Below are positions 1-8,958 of a DNA stretch of 64,000 nucleotides, piece after piece. The position numbers were made by a program, and so were the translations under genes. The DNA is taken from assembly GCF_009789075.1 (NCBI RefSeq), contig NZ_WNXQ01000010.1, positions 46,940-110,939 of the forward strand, in the 5' to 3' direction. This stretch comes from Pseudooceanicola pacificus. Lineage in GTDB: Bacteria > Pseudomonadota > Alphaproteobacteria > Rhodobacterales > Rhodobacteraceae. Positions within the stretch are counted from its first letter, which is position 1, and each line of letters begins with the position of its first letter. The notes below the pieces were generated by a model that worked only from the letters and a program-made list of their open reading frames with translations, was not told the DNA's origin and did not search any database.

Positions 1-195
1 GCAGAAAAGATGCGCCGGACCGCAGGAAAACGAATTTGTGGCATCCGGTTGGCTGACCTAGCCTTGGCTCTGGATCGCGTCGGACCCGTGAGACGCGCCT
101 TCGGGCGGGGTCTGACGCTCCGCCCGGACCCGGGCGGCCTGACGCCGGGGTCCTCTCCCTTGAGCCGCCCGCTCTTCAGTGGATGCGGTTCATTC

Positions 196-226
196 CACCG
201 GTCCCGTCCCTGAAACGGGGCCGGTG
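196..226. terminator. Stem-loop downstream of the hydrolase gene
   Basis: Two 12-nt arms (CACCGGTCCCGT and ACGGGGCCGGTG, one mismatch) surround a 7-nt loop just beyond the 3' end of the minus-strand hydrolase. No clear U-run follows, so its role as a terminator is inferred from position. Nothing else supportable is seen in the first 246 bases. Confidence 0.4.
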
Positions 227-246
227 CGACCCCGCGGGCCCGGCGG

Positions 247-1095
247 TCACCGGTTCAGAAAGCCCGTGAGCAGCGGATTGACCCGGTCGGCGGCCTCGTA
301 GATCAGCCAATGGCCGGTGTCCGGCAGGTAATGCACCTCGGCATCGGGCCTGAGCTCGCGCAGCAGCTTGCCGCGTTCGGTGGGCGGACGGGCCAGCATG
401 AAGGCATCGCATTCCCCCCAGAAGGCCGCGACCTCTCCGCTGAAACCCGGCAGCACGTCCAGCAGGTTGACGCCCCGGTTCATGTCCCGCGCCCGCAGAC
501 GCGACAGCATGGTATTCTCGTGCTGGATGCGCAGGGCCAGGTCGTCGATCCGGTCCTGGTCCGCGATCATGATCGAATTCAGGTTGAACCTGTGGGTTTC
601 GACCAGCTCCTCGCCCTGCAGCCCGCGCACCTTGCGCATCGGCGGCATGGCGGGCTTACCGAACCCCGCCGCCGCGCAGAGCGCCACCCGCCGCTGCCGC
701 CCGGGATGCACGAACAGCAGCTGGCTGGTGATCGACCCGCCGTAAGAAAAGGCGGCGATGTCATAGGTCATGGGGCCGCCCATCACCTCGTCCAGCCCGG
801 CGGCGACGTCCCGCCCCATTTCCTCGAAATTCACCGGCTCGGCCGGGTAGTCGGACAGGCCGAACCCGGGCAGGTCGGGCGCGATCACCCGGCGGGTCGC
901 CGCGAAGGGTCCGATCTGGCGCACCCAGTGCTTCCACGAGCCGGACCCGCCATGCAGCAGCACCAGCGGCATGCCCTCGCCCCACATCCGCCACGAGATC
1001 CGGCGGCCGTCATGGCTGGTGAAGACATGTTCGCTGCAGCGGTCCAGATCGTCCAGGACCGGGTCGGGCATGGAGAGGCGGGCAGGTATGTTCAT
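247..1095 (-). CDS. Alpha/beta hydrolase
   Basis: A 282-aa alpha/beta-hydrolase-fold protein, probably cytoplasmic. The oxyanion HGG motif lies near residues 48-50, the nucleophile elbow FSYGG places the catalytic Ser at about 117, and a C-terminal GHW supplies the His. The start at 1095 is preferred over an in-frame ATG 24 bases further upstream because AAGGAG lies at the right distance before it. It is divergent from the LysR gene and shares a promoter region containing a GGTATACC palindrome. The fold family includes esterases, C-C hydrolases and haloperoxidase-like enzymes; the substrate cannot be read from the sequence. The neighbouring acyl-CoA genes suggest a catabolic ester or ring-cleavage product. 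Confidence 0.8.
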   Translation of the reverse strand: MNIPARLSMPDPVLDDLDRCSEHVFTSHDGRRISWRMWGEGMPLVLLHGGSGSWKHWVRQIGPFAATRRVIAPDLPGFGLSDYPAEPVNFEEMGRDVAAGLDEVMGGPMTYDIAAFSYGGSITSQLLFVHPGRQRRVALCAAAGFGKPAMPPMRKVRGLQGEELVETHRFNLNSIMIADQDRIDDLALRIQHENTMLSRLRARDMNRGVNLLDVLPGFSGEVAAFWGECDAFMLARPPTERGKLLRELRPDAEVHYLPDTGHWLIYEAADRVNPLLTGFLNR

Positions 1096-1138
1096 CGGGT
1101 CTCCTTTCGCTACGGTCACCTGGGTCAGGGCCGTTGAT

Positions 1139-1150
1139 TTGGTATACCGT
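1139..1150. promoter_or_regulatory. GGTATACC palindromic operator candidate
   Basis: TTGGTATACCGT, with a perfect GGTATACC core at 1141-1148, lies between the divergent hydrolase and LysR genes. The same core, or one-base variants, recurs upstream of five other genes in this cluster. The form fits FadR/FCD-type GntR operators, two of whose genes are in the cluster (11412 and 16204). Binding is inferred. Confidence 0.45.
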
Positions 1151-1242
1151 CCCGCGTTAGGCTGGGAAACACCGCGCCGCTATCAATAGGCGAAGCATTT
1201 TTCGTATGTGCCGCGCAGGCAGGCTCCGTCAGGGAGGAGACT

Positions 1243-2199
1243 ATGCGTCAGTTGCCGCCACTGAACTCGATCAAGGGGTTCGAGGCCGTCGTCCGGCTGG
1301 GCAATTACAACAACGCCGCCGCCGAGCTGGGGGTCACCCACGGCGCCGTCAGCCGCCAGGTCCGCGTGCTGGAGGAATTCTTTGGCTGCAAGCTGTTCCA
1401 GACCAACGGGCGCCAACTGGTGCCCACGGAACTGGCCCGCTACTACGCCACCGAATGCAGCGGCGCGCTGGACCGGATCGCACAGGCCACCTCGCGCCTG
1501 CGGGAACCGGCGGCGGCGCGGCTGGTCAGGGTCAGCGGCACACCGTCGATGACGATGCACTGGCTGGTCCCCCGGCTGGGCGAGTTCCAGAAGCGCCACC
1601 CGGCGGTCGAGGTCAGCCTCGCCGCCTCGCGCGAGCCGATCGACCAGCTTGTCACCAGCAACGACATCATCCTGCGGCGCACCCCGCTGCAGCGGGACGG
1701 GTTCGAATGCCGCGCCCTGTTCCGCGACCGCCGGGTGCTGGTCTGCACGCCCGAACTGGTCGAACGCGCGGGGTTGAAGGACCCCTCCGACGTGCTGGAC
1801 CAGACGCTGCTGATCGGCGACGGGCGGCGCCAGGCCGGCGTCTGGGACGACTGGATCCGCGCCCGGGGCCTCAACATGCCGAAATCGGCCAAGCGGATGA
1901 AATTCGACCATGTCTTCGTGCTGATCGAGGCGGTGCTCAAGGGCCTTGGCCTGGCCCTGCTGAGCCACGAGCTGATGGAACAGCACCTGCGCAGCGGCCG
2001 CCTGGTCGAGCCGTTCCCCGGGCTCGACCTGCCCTATCCGAACCTCTACGCGCTCTACCCCTCGGGCAACCGGGGGTCGGTCAGCGTGCGGGCCTTCCTG
2101 CGCTGGCTGATCCAGGAGGGCGAGAAGATCTCGGGGCCATTCGCGCAGGCCGATCCCTTCGACGCCGAATTCGACCGGAGAGAGCTGGCCCTGCGCTAG
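1243..2199 (+). CDS. LysR family transcriptional regulator
   Basis: A 318-aa LysR-type regulator. The N-terminal winged HTH (about residues 6-65, including NAAAELGVTHGAVSRQV) is followed by a periplasmic-binding-like effector domain (about 92-300). The N-terminal pattern resembles the GcvA-like subgroup. GGAGGAG precedes the ATG. It is divergent from the alpha/beta hydrolase and convergent with the crotonase gene (10 bp apart), the usual placement for a local regulator of the hydrolase side. Effector unknown. Confidence 0.88.
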   Translation: MRQLPPLNSIKGFEAVVRLGNYNNAAAELGVTHGAVSRQVRVLEEFFGCKLFQTNGRQLVPTELARYYATECSGALDRIAQATSRLREPAAARLVRVSGTPSMTMHWLVPRLGEFQKRHPAVEVSLAASREPIDQLVTSNDIILRRTPLQRDGFECRALFRDRRVLVCTPELVERAGLKDPSDVLDQTLLIGDGRRQAGVWDDWIRARGLNMPKSAKRMKFDHVFVLIEAVLKGLGLALLSHELMEQHLRSGRLVEPFPGLDLPYPNLYALYPSGNRGSVSVRAFLRWLIQEGEKISGPFAQADPFDAEFDRRELALR

Positions 2200-2209
2200 G
2201 GTCGGCCCG

Positions 2210-2983
2210 TCAGTGTCCCTTGAACCCGGGCCTGCGCCGTTCGTTCATCGCGGCCACGCCTTCCTTGAAGTCATGGGTCGGGCGCAGCAGGCTCTGCTCG
2301 AAGGCCTCGTTATAGGTCGCCTTGCGGAACGCCTCCAGCATCCCCTCGCGCAGGGTGCGGCGGGTGGCAACCAGCGACAGCGGGGCGGACACGGCGATTT
2401 CGTCCGCGACCTGCTGCGCCTTGGCGCGCACCTCGTCCTGCGGGACCAGCCAGTCGATGAGGCCCATCTGCAACGCATCCTCGCCCCCGACACGTTCGCC
2501 CGTCAGATGCATCCAGGTCGCCTTTTGCGGGCCGACCAGCCGTTCCAGCGTGTAGGTCGTGCCGAAACCGGGGTGATAGCCCTGCCGCGCGAAATTGGCC
2601 GAGAACCGCGCCTCGGGGCAGCCGACGCGGAAATCGGCGGTCAGCGCCAGCCCGATCCCGGCCCCGACAGCGGCCCCCTGCACGGCGGCAACCACCGGCT
2701 TGGCATTCGACATCAGGCGGTGCGCTTCCTGGTACAGATGGCGCGTCGCCTCCTGCGTGATCGAGTCGCCGTCGTCCTTCACCCGCTGGGCCAGGTTCGC
2801 CCCGGCCGAGAAATGCTTGCCGTCCGAACACAGCACGATGCAGCGGATCGCCATGTCGGCGTCCAGTTCGTCATAGGCATCCGCGATTTCGGCAATCAGC
2901 TGGATGTCGACGAAGTTGTTCGGGCCGCGCCGCAGCTCGACCGTGGCGACGCTGCCGTCGCGGGTAATCTCGATGTCGCTCAT
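2210..2983 (-). CDS. Crotonase/enoyl-CoA hydratase superfamily protein lacking the catalytic glutamates
   Basis: A 257-aa crotonase-fold protein. The oxyanion-hole region HFSAGANL and the GAGIGLALTADFR helix are conserved. Aligned by eye with rat crotonase, the two hydratase glutamates are absent: the CELA position reads IGLA and the QPEI position reads ANFA. It is therefore probably not a simple hydratase; isomerase, hydrolase, lyase or non-catalytic roles are open. It is the last gene of an operon with the acyl-CoA dehydrogenase (22-bp gap) and the NDP-forming CoA synthetase, so an acyl-CoA substrate is likely. Confidence 0.8.
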   Translation of the reverse strand: MSDIEITRDGSVATVELRRGPNNFVDIQLIAEIADAYDELDADMAIRCIVLCSDGKHFSAGANLAQRVKDDGDSITQEATRHLYQEAHRLMSNAKPVVAAVQGAAVGAGIGLALTADFRVGCPEARFSANFARQGYHPGFGTTYTLERLVGPQKATWMHLTGERVGGEDALQMGLIDWLVPQDEVRAKAQQVADEIAVSAPLSLVATRRTLREGMLEAFRKATYNEAFEQSLLRPTHDFKEGVAAMNERRRPGFKGH

Positions 2984-3005
2984 TCTGTCCTCCCAGGGGC
3001 GTCGT

Positions 3006-4184
3006 TCAGACCAGCCCCGGGATGCGATCCTGCAGGGCGTGGCGCGCGATGAGCATACGGTGAACCTCGCTCGGGCCCTCGTAAACCCGCATCAATCGCA
3101 CATGGTTGGCCATCATCTGCAAGGGCAGCTCCTTGGTCATGCCCATTGCGCCAAAGGCCTGCATCGCCTTGTCGATGGTGTCCCAGGCCAGTTCGGTGCC
3201 TGCCAGCTTGATCATGGAACACTCCGTCCGGGCCTGCTGGCCGGCGTCGATCTTGGCGGCGGTGTTGTACATCATCAGCCGCAGCCCGTGCAGGCGCGTC
3301 TCGGCATCGGCGATCCACCACTGGATGGACTGGCGGTTGGACAGGTAATCGCCAAAGGTCTTACGCTGCTTGACCCATTCCTTCATCATGTCCAGCGCGC
3401 GCCGGGTCTTGCCCGCGCACCATGCGGCCATCTGCACCCGGCGCACCGACAGGCGCAGCTGCATCGGGCCATAGCCGTTGCCCAGCTCGCCCAGCAGGGC
3501 ATCGGCGGGCAGGCGCAGGTCCTCGATGGCGATCTCGTAGGTGTAGCGCCCGCCCAGCATGGGGATCCGGCGCTGCACGTTGAACCCGGGCGTGTCCTTG
3601 TCCACCAGAAAGGCCGAGATGCCGCCCCGCGCGCCCTTCTCTGGGTCGGTCGAGGCCATGAGGATGGTGAAATCGGCATAGCCCGCCTTGCCGATCCAGA
3701 TCTTGCGGCCGTTGATCACCCATTCGTTGCCGTCCATCACGGCGCGGGTCTTCATCGCCGCCGGATCGCCGCCGCCGCCGGGTTCCGAGATCGCCATCGC
3801 GCTGATCGCCTCGGACCGGGCATAGGGTTCCAGATACTTCACCTTCTGATCGGGCGAACAGGTCTGCATCAGCATCCGCAGGTTCGGACTGTCGGGCGGG
3901 AAGTAGTAGTCGACACAGGTTTGCGACATCTCTTCCCAGACGCCGATCATCGACACCGCGTCCAGGTCCGATCCGCCGTATTCCTCGGGCCCGTCCAGCG
4001 CATAGAGCCCCAGCTCGCGCGCCTTGGCATCCAGCGCGGCGCGTTCCTCGGGCGCGATGGCCATGCCGCCGCCCTCGGCCTCGCGCTTCAGGACAACGGG
4101 TTCCAGCGGCAGGACATTGTCGCGCATGAAGTTGCGGACCAGATCCTTGAGCATCTGCTGTTCTTCGGTCAGTGAAAAATCCAT
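3006..4184 (-). CDS. Acyl-CoA dehydrogenase
   Basis: A 392-aa flavoprotein of the acyl-CoA dehydrogenase family, full length for the family. The order is an N-terminal helical domain, a middle beta domain (AISEPGGGGDPAA and the WVINGRKIWIG segment), and a C-terminal helical domain ending in VYEGPSEVHR, whose Glu matches the canonical catalytic base of medium-chain enzymes. It is expected to form a 2,3-enoyl-CoA and pass electrons to ETF. It lies between the CoA synthetase (9-bp gap) and the crotonase gene, consistent with activate-then-oxidise steps. Chain-length or branch preference cannot be told. Confidence 0.9.
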   Translation of the reverse strand: MDFSLTEEQQMLKDLVRNFMRDNVLPLEPVVLKREAEGGGMAIAPEERAALDAKARELGLYALDGPEEYGGSDLDAVSMIGVWEEMSQTCVDYYFPPDSPNLRMLMQTCSPDQKVKYLEPYARSEAISAMAISEPGGGGDPAAMKTRAVMDGNEWVINGRKIWIGKAGYADFTILMASTDPEKGARGGISAFLVDKDTPGFNVQRRIPMLGGRYTYEIAIEDLRLPADALLGELGNGYGPMQLRLSVRRVQMAAWCAGKTRRALDMMKEWVKQRKTFGDYLSNRQSIQWWIADAETRLHGLRLMMYNTAAKIDAGQQARTECSMIKLAGTELAWDTIDKAMQAFGAMGMTKELPLQMMANHVRLMRVYEGPSEVHRMLIARHALQDRIPGLV

Positions 4185-4193
4185 GGCCTTGTC

Positions 4194-6323
4194 CTAATCC
4201 CTGAAGATGACGACGGCGTCGGCGACGCTGATGCCCGACCCGTCGGAGTGCAGGATCACCGGGTTGAATTCCATCTCGGCGATGATGTCCCGCCCGGCCG
4301 CCGCCGCATGGCTGATGCGCGAGATCAGCGCTGCCGCCGGGGCCAGGTCGATCGGCGCGGCGCCCCGGAACCCGTCGAAGAGCGGCGCGGATTTCAGCCC
4401 GCGCAGCAGCGCCTCGGCCCGGGCGGGGCCGAAGGGGGCGGGGTAATGCACCACGTCGCCGAAAAGTTCGACCGACACGCCCCCCGCGCCCAGCATCACG
4501 ATAGGACCAAAGGTCGCGTCATTGACCACGCCGACCACCAGCTCCACACCCCGGGGCGCCATCTTCTGCACCAGCACCCCGTCGACCCGCGCCGCGGGCG
4601 CATGCACCGCCGTGTTCGAGACGATGTTGCCAAAGGCTGCCCTGACCGCCGCGGCGTCGGGCAGGTTCACGCGAACGCCGCCGACCTCGGTCTTGTGCAG
4701 GATGTCGGGGGACTGGATCTTGAGCACAACCGGATAGCCCATGCCCTCGGCCGCCGCGATGGCCGCATCGGGCGTGTCGGCCAGAACGTCGCCCGCGCCA
4801 CCCAGCCCATAGCCCGACAGCCAGCGCCGCGCTTCGTATTCGCTCAGCACCCGGGCGCCGGGGGGCCGGGTCAGCACCGGCCCGGGATCGCCCGCATCAT
4901 CCGCCGGGGCGCGCAGGTGATCGGCGTAATCGGCCAGTTTCGACAGGCCCAGCCCGACATGGCGCGCGTCGGTCGACAGCACGCTGCCGCCCTGCGCCGC
5001 CGTGTGCTTGGCGTGTTTGGACGCCAGCGTATAGGTCCAGGCCAGCATCGGCAGGGCGCCCCGTTCCAGGATCGCCTTGATCCGCCCGGGTTCCAGCGAG
5101 ACCGACTTTTCCCGCGCGGCCGAGACGATGGCGACCAGCATGTCGACCTCGCCGCTGGCCTCCATCATCTCGCAGATCTCGGCCGAGACGGGCCCCGTGC
5201 TCTGGCCCTGCGCCGTGGTGTCGACCGGGTTCAGCGCCGAGGCATGCGGCGGCACCAGCGTTTCGATCCGGGCCTGCAGCGCGGGCGACAGCTCGGGCAC
5301 CGACAGGCCGAAATCGCTGAAGATATCCGCCGCCGCCGTGCCGCCCCCGCCCGAGGCGGTGACGATGCCAACGCGCCGCCCGCGCGGCAGCGGGCAGGTG
5401 GCGACGGCTGCGGCGATGGCCACCGCCTCGTCCATGTCGGTCGCTTCGAGGATGCCGTATTTGCGGAACACCGCGCGATAGGCGGAATGCGTGCCGGTCA
5501 GCGCGGCGGTGTGCGAAGCCGCCGCCCGCGCGCCCGCATCCGAGCGGCCCAGCTTGCACACGATCACCGGCTTGCCCGCCTCGGCCGCCGCCTTGGCGGC
5601 GCGGCAGAACCCGGCCCCGTCGCGGATCGTCTCGCAGAGCATCACGATGACCTGGGTGTCGGGGTCGCCGACCATCGCCCCCATGTAATCGGCGGCGGAC
5701 AGGTCGGCCTCGTTCCCGGTCGACACCACATGGCTGAAGGTCAGCCCCAGGTTCCGCCCCCGGGTGAAGATGGCAAACCCCATGCCGCCGGATTGCGAGA
5801 CGATGCCGATCCGCCGGTGCGGCGCCGCATGGGGCATGTCGTCATGGGGAAGTGTCTCTATCACGGGGGAAAACGTCGCGCAGACATTGCCGACACCGTT
5901 CCAGAACCCCTCGCTGTTCGGCCCCGCGATGCGGATGCCGGTGCGGCGCGCGGTGTCCAGGATACGGGCCTGCAACTCGGTTGCCGCGCCGCCCTCCTCG
6001 GCGAAACCGGACGAGATGATCATCACGGTCTTCGCCCCGGCGGCGGCGCAGTCCTCGACCGCGTCGGGCACGTATTTCGCCGGCACCGCCACCACCGCCA
6101 GGTCGATCGGGGCCTTCACATCGGTGATCCGGGCGTGGCAGGGATAGCCGCCGATCTCGGCCTCGCGGCTGCTGATCGGGTAGAGCTTGCCGGTATACCC
6201 GGTGGTGCGGGTGAAGGCGAACAGCCGCCCGCGCAGTTTTGTCAGATCCGAAGTCGCGCCGACAAAGGCCATCGACTCGGGCCAGAAAAACCGCTCTGTC
6301 AGCGGCGGTTGTTGTACGGTCAT
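4194..6323 (-). CDS. Acetate--CoA ligase family protein (NDP-forming acyl-CoA synthetase)
   Basis: A single-chain (709 aa) NDP-forming acyl-CoA synthetase. A CoA-binding Rossmann domain (about 10-140, FVGATSD) is followed by succinyl-CoA-ligase-like domains containing SHTAALTG, whose His is the expected phospho-carrier, and a C-terminal ATP-grasp domain (about 490-700, GYPVVLKIQSPDILHKTE). It activates a carboxylic acid to its CoA thioester. The start at 6323 follows GGGGGAG; an ATG 33 bases upstream lacks this. It is the first gene of a three-gene operon with the dehydrogenase and crotonase, and its promoter region contains a GGTATGCC operator-like site. Confidence 0.87.
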   Translation of the reverse strand: MTVQQPPLTERFFWPESMAFVGATSDLTKLRGRLFAFTRTTGYTGKLYPISSREAEIGGYPCHARITDVKAPIDLAVVAVPAKYVPDAVEDCAAAGAKTVMIISSGFAEEGGAATELQARILDTARRTGIRIAGPNSEGFWNGVGNVCATFSPVIETLPHDDMPHAAPHRRIGIVSQSGGMGFAIFTRGRNLGLTFSHVVSTGNEADLSAADYMGAMVGDPDTQVIVMLCETIRDGAGFCRAAKAAAEAGKPVIVCKLGRSDAGARAAASHTAALTGTHSAYRAVFRKYGILEATDMDEAVAIAAAVATCPLPRGRRVGIVTASGGGGTAAADIFSDFGLSVPELSPALQARIETLVPPHASALNPVDTTAQGQSTGPVSAEICEMMEASGEVDMLVAIVSAAREKSVSLEPGRIKAILERGALPMLAWTYTLASKHAKHTAAQGGSVLSTDARHVGLGLSKLADYADHLRAPADDAGDPGPVLTRPPGARVLSEYEARRWLSGYGLGGAGDVLADTPDAAIAAAEGMGYPVVLKIQSPDILHKTEVGGVRVNLPDAAAVRAAFGNIVSNTAVHAPAARVDGVLVQKMAPRGVELVVGVVNDATFGPIVMLGAGGVSVELFGDVVHYPAPFGPARAEALLRGLKSAPLFDGFRGAAPIDLAPAAALISRISHAAAAGRDIIAEMEFNPVILHSDGSGISVADAVVIFRD

Positions 6324-6389
6324 GATCTCCCCCCGGGCCTCCCTGCCACTGGGCATCGCTCCGATCCGGCCACACCTCCCCGCGCGCCA

Positions 6390-6403
6390 AATGGTATGCC
6401 ATT
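6390..6403. promoter_or_regulatory. GGTATGCC-type operator candidate
   Basis: AATGGTATGCCATT is an imperfect palindrome (only central positions mismatch) 67 bp upstream of the CoA-synthetase start. It belongs to the motif family also seen at 1139, 6564, 12209, 15868 and 16135. Confidence 0.45.
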
Positions 6404-6563
6404 TTGGATCTGTTAGCGGCGTTTTACCGACTGGTCAACAAGCCGCGACCCGCCATCACGGGGCTGGCGATGCGGGACCGCCAAGGCGCTGCGGGCCCTG
6501 CCCTTCTCATCCGTGTCAAATGCGGGGGCGCCGGATCCTCTGCGGCGACAGGTGGCCGCGGAA

Positions 6564-6575
6564 ACGGTATACTGC
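6564..6575. promoter_or_regulatory. GGTATACT operator candidate before the carboxylesterase
   Basis: ACGGTATACTGC lies about 50 bp upstream of the carboxylesterase start, on the other side of the same divergent intergenic region as the 6390 site. It matches the GGTATACC motif with one substitution. Confidence 0.38.
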
Positions 6576-6624
6576 CGCATGGACCACCGTGCCGGCCCGG
6601 CCGGCGACACCTGGGAGGAAACGG

Positions 6625-8184
6625 ATGGATACCGCCGCGCGCGACCGCGAAACCGAGGGCCCCGTCGTTTCGACCGGGGCCGGCCGCCTGCAGGGCGTGC
6701 GCCGCAACGGCGTGCATGTCTTTCGCGGCGTTCCCTACGCGCAGCCCCCTGTCGGCCCGCTGAGGTTCCGCGCGCCTCAGCCTGTCACCCCCTGGGACGG
6801 CGTGCGCGAGGCTCGCAGCTGGCCGCAATCCTCCATGCAGGAACAGCGCGAGGAATTCGCCCCCCTGCGCTGGTATCGCTCGGCCATGCCGATCAGCGAG
6901 GATTGCCTGTACCTGAACGTCTTTACACCCGCGCCCGACACGGCAAAGCGCCCGGTGATGGTCTGGTTCCACGGCGGCGCCTTTTCGACCGGCGCGGGCA
7001 CGGCCCCGGGGTTCGAGGGTTCGGCCCTCGCCCGGCGCGGTGACGTGGTGGTGGTGACGGTCAATCACCGGCTGAACGTCTTCGGCTTCTTCCATCCGGG
7101 GGAGGAGGCGGGCGAGAGCTTTGCCGACAGCACCAATGCCAGCCTGCTGGACCTTGTCGCCGCGCTGGAATGGGTGCGCGACTCCATCGCGGCCTTTGGC
7201 GGCGACCCGGATATGGTCACGATCTTTGGGGAATCCGGCGGCGGCGGAAAGGTCGGCCGCCTGCTGGGCATGCCCGCGGCCAAGGGCCTGTTCCACCGCG
7301 CCGTGATGCAGTCGAGCGGCATGCGCTCGGTCTCGGCAGAGGAGGCCAGGACCGCCGCCGCCCACCTGCTGGCGCAGTTCGGCCTGACCCCGGCAACTGC
7401 GGACAAGCTGCGCGGCCTGCCCGCCGCCGATGTGCTGGCCGCGCGGCTGAAGACCGTGGCCGATCTGGGCTTTGACGCGTTCGAGCCGGTGCCGGGCGTT
7501 TCCAGCCTGCCCGAGATGCCCTTTGCCGACCATCCGCCCAGCCTGTCGGCGCGGATCCCGCTGATGATCGGCACCTGCCAGGACGAGGCGCTGTACCGGC
7601 TGGCCAGCCTGCCCGGCATCTACGATATCACCCGGGACGGCGCGATCGACCGCTTTGCCACGGTGTCGAACATGGACAGGTCGCTGGCGAGCCGGATCTA
7701 CGACCTGTACGACGCCAAGGCGGGCAACGAGACCCCCATCGACGTCTATGTCGACATGCTGACCGACCAGCGGTTCCGCATGAACACCCTGCGCGTCGCC
7801 GCGATGAAGGCCGAACAGGGCACCGCCGCATGCTTCCTCTACCGTTTCACCTGGCGCAGCCCGATGCGCGAGGGGCGGCTGAAGAGCATCCACACCATCG
7901 AGGTGCCCTTTGTCTTTGGCACGATGGACACGGCGGAGGAACTTGTCGGCACCGGGCCGGAACTGGCCCCGCTGAGCGAGACGGTGATGGGCGCATGGAT
8001 CGCCTTTGCCCGCACCGGCGACCCGAACCATCCCGGCCTGCCGCACTGGGCGCCCTATGACGACGTCAGCCACGGCACCATGCTGCTGGACAGCGACCCC
8101 ACCTTTGCCTTCGATCCGCCGGGGCCGGAACTGGCCGCGATGGCCGAACACCGGATCGGCGCGGGGTCCTACACCCGCCTGTAA
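6625..8184 (+). CDS. Type-B carboxylesterase/lipase family protein
   Basis: A 519-aa carboxylesterase of the cholinesterase-like family. EDCLYLNV (about 92-99), the oxyanion VWFHGGAF (about 113-120) and the nucleophile elbow GESGG (Ser about 204) are present; the usual GESAGG Ala is Gly here. The start at 6625 is set by GGGAGGA upstream, and no signal peptide is seen, so it is probably cytoplasmic. It hydrolyses an ester or amide. The divergent acyl-CoA operon suggests that it releases the acid that the CoA synthetase activates; this is inference. Confidence 0.88.
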   Translation: MDTAARDRETEGPVVSTGAGRLQGVRRNGVHVFRGVPYAQPPVGPLRFRAPQPVTPWDGVREARSWPQSSMQEQREEFAPLRWYRSAMPISEDCLYLNVFTPAPDTAKRPVMVWFHGGAFSTGAGTAPGFEGSALARRGDVVVVTVNHRLNVFGFFHPGEEAGESFADSTNASLLDLVAALEWVRDSIAAFGGDPDMVTIFGESGGGGKVGRLLGMPAAKGLFHRAVMQSSGMRSVSAEEARTAAAHLLAQFGLTPATADKLRGLPAADVLAARLKTVADLGFDAFEPVPGVSSLPEMPFADHPPSLSARIPLMIGTCQDEALYRLASLPGIYDITRDGAIDRFATVSNMDRSLASRIYDLYDAKAGNETPIDVYVDMLTDQRFRMNTLRVAAMKAEQGTAACFLYRFTWRSPMREGRLKSIHTIEVPFVFGTMDTAEELVGTGPELAPLSETVMGAWIAFARTGDPNHPGLPHWAPYDDVSHGTMLLDSDPTFAFDPPGPELAAMAEHRIGAGSYTRL

Positions 8185-8215
8185 ATTGGACGGCAGGCGC
8201 CAGAACGGCCCCGCC

Positions 8216-8227
8216 TGCCGGTCGGCA
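8216..8227. promoter_or_regulatory. TGCCGGTCGGCA operator candidate before the TetR gene
   Basis: TGCCGGTCGGCA (near-palindrome, central mismatch) lies 90 bp upstream of the TetR start. Its 10-bp core TGCCGGTCGG recurs at 11249-11258 (minus) and 16009-16018, both intergenic. Autoregulation plus control of those two sites by this TetR protein is the simplest reading. Confidence 0.45.
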
Positions 8228-8316
8228 AATCGCTTTATTTGACGCGACGTTACCGCTAAACTATGGCAAAGGCTCACAAAGAGCATAGGGCAGTCTAAAC
8301 CCGGAGAAGGATTCAA

Positions 8317-8940
8317 GTGACCGAACAGGCCCCCTCCAGCACCAAGATGCCCTCGGACCAGCGCAAGGCGCAGATCATCCGCGCGGCGACGGAACTCTTC
8401 GCCGTCGCGGGCTATGTCGGCACCTCGCTGCGCGATGTCGCGCAGAAATGCGGGATGACCAAGGCGGCGCTGTATTACCACTACCCCGACAAGGAAAGCC
8501 TGCTGAAATCGGTGGTCAAATACCGCATGACCCGCCTGAACCAGCACATGGAAGCGGCGCTGGACGCCGCGGACAGCGACGAGCCGATGGACCGCATCCG
8601 GGCCTTTGTGCTGGGCTGCGCCCGGCAGATCGCATCCGACCGCTCGGGCTGGGTTGTCGGGTCGCGCATCTTCTGGTCGATCGAGGCGATTTCCGACCGG
8701 ACAGAGATGGTCGCCCTGCGCGATCACTTCGAGGGGCTGCTGCGGGTCGAGGTCGAGCGCGCCATCGACCAGGGCATCCTGAAGGACGAGGGCGCGGGCA
8801 TGATGACCCTCATGATCCTGTCGTGGCTGAACTACCTCCCGCGCTGGCACCGCCTCGACGGCCCGCTTTCGGCCGAGGAGGTCGCGGACCATTTCCTCAA
8901 GATGAACTTGAACGGGCTTTACGTCACCCGCGAGGGCTGA
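8317..8940 (+). CDS. TetR family transcriptional regulator
   Basis: A 207-aa TetR-type repressor. The N-terminal HTH spans about residues 18-64 (RDVAQKCGMTKAALYYHYPDKESL), and the rest is a helical ligand-binding domain. The GTG start at 8317 follows GGAGAAGG. It is convergent with the fused acyl-CoA dehydrogenase gene. Family members next to acyl-CoA genes often sense acyl-CoA thioesters, but no ligand can be assigned here. Confidence 0.88.
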   Translation: MTEQAPSSTKMPSDQRKAQIIRAATELFAVAGYVGTSLRDVAQKCGMTKAALYYHYPDKESLLKSVVKYRMTRLNQHMEAALDAADSDEPMDRIRAFVLGCARQIASDRSGWVVGSRIFWSIEAISDRTEMVALRDHFEGLLRVEVERAIDQGILKDEGAGMMTLMILSWLNYLPRWHRLDGPLSAEEVADHFLKMNLNGLYVTREG

Positions 8941-8958
8941 ACCCCCGGGGTCGGCGCC

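Noticed and set aside
4248..6416. Long open frame on the plus strand opposite the CoA synthetase
   Set aside because: It is a high-GC antisense shadow: arginine/histidine/glycine-rich with no domain character, while the minus strand has a clear enzyme.
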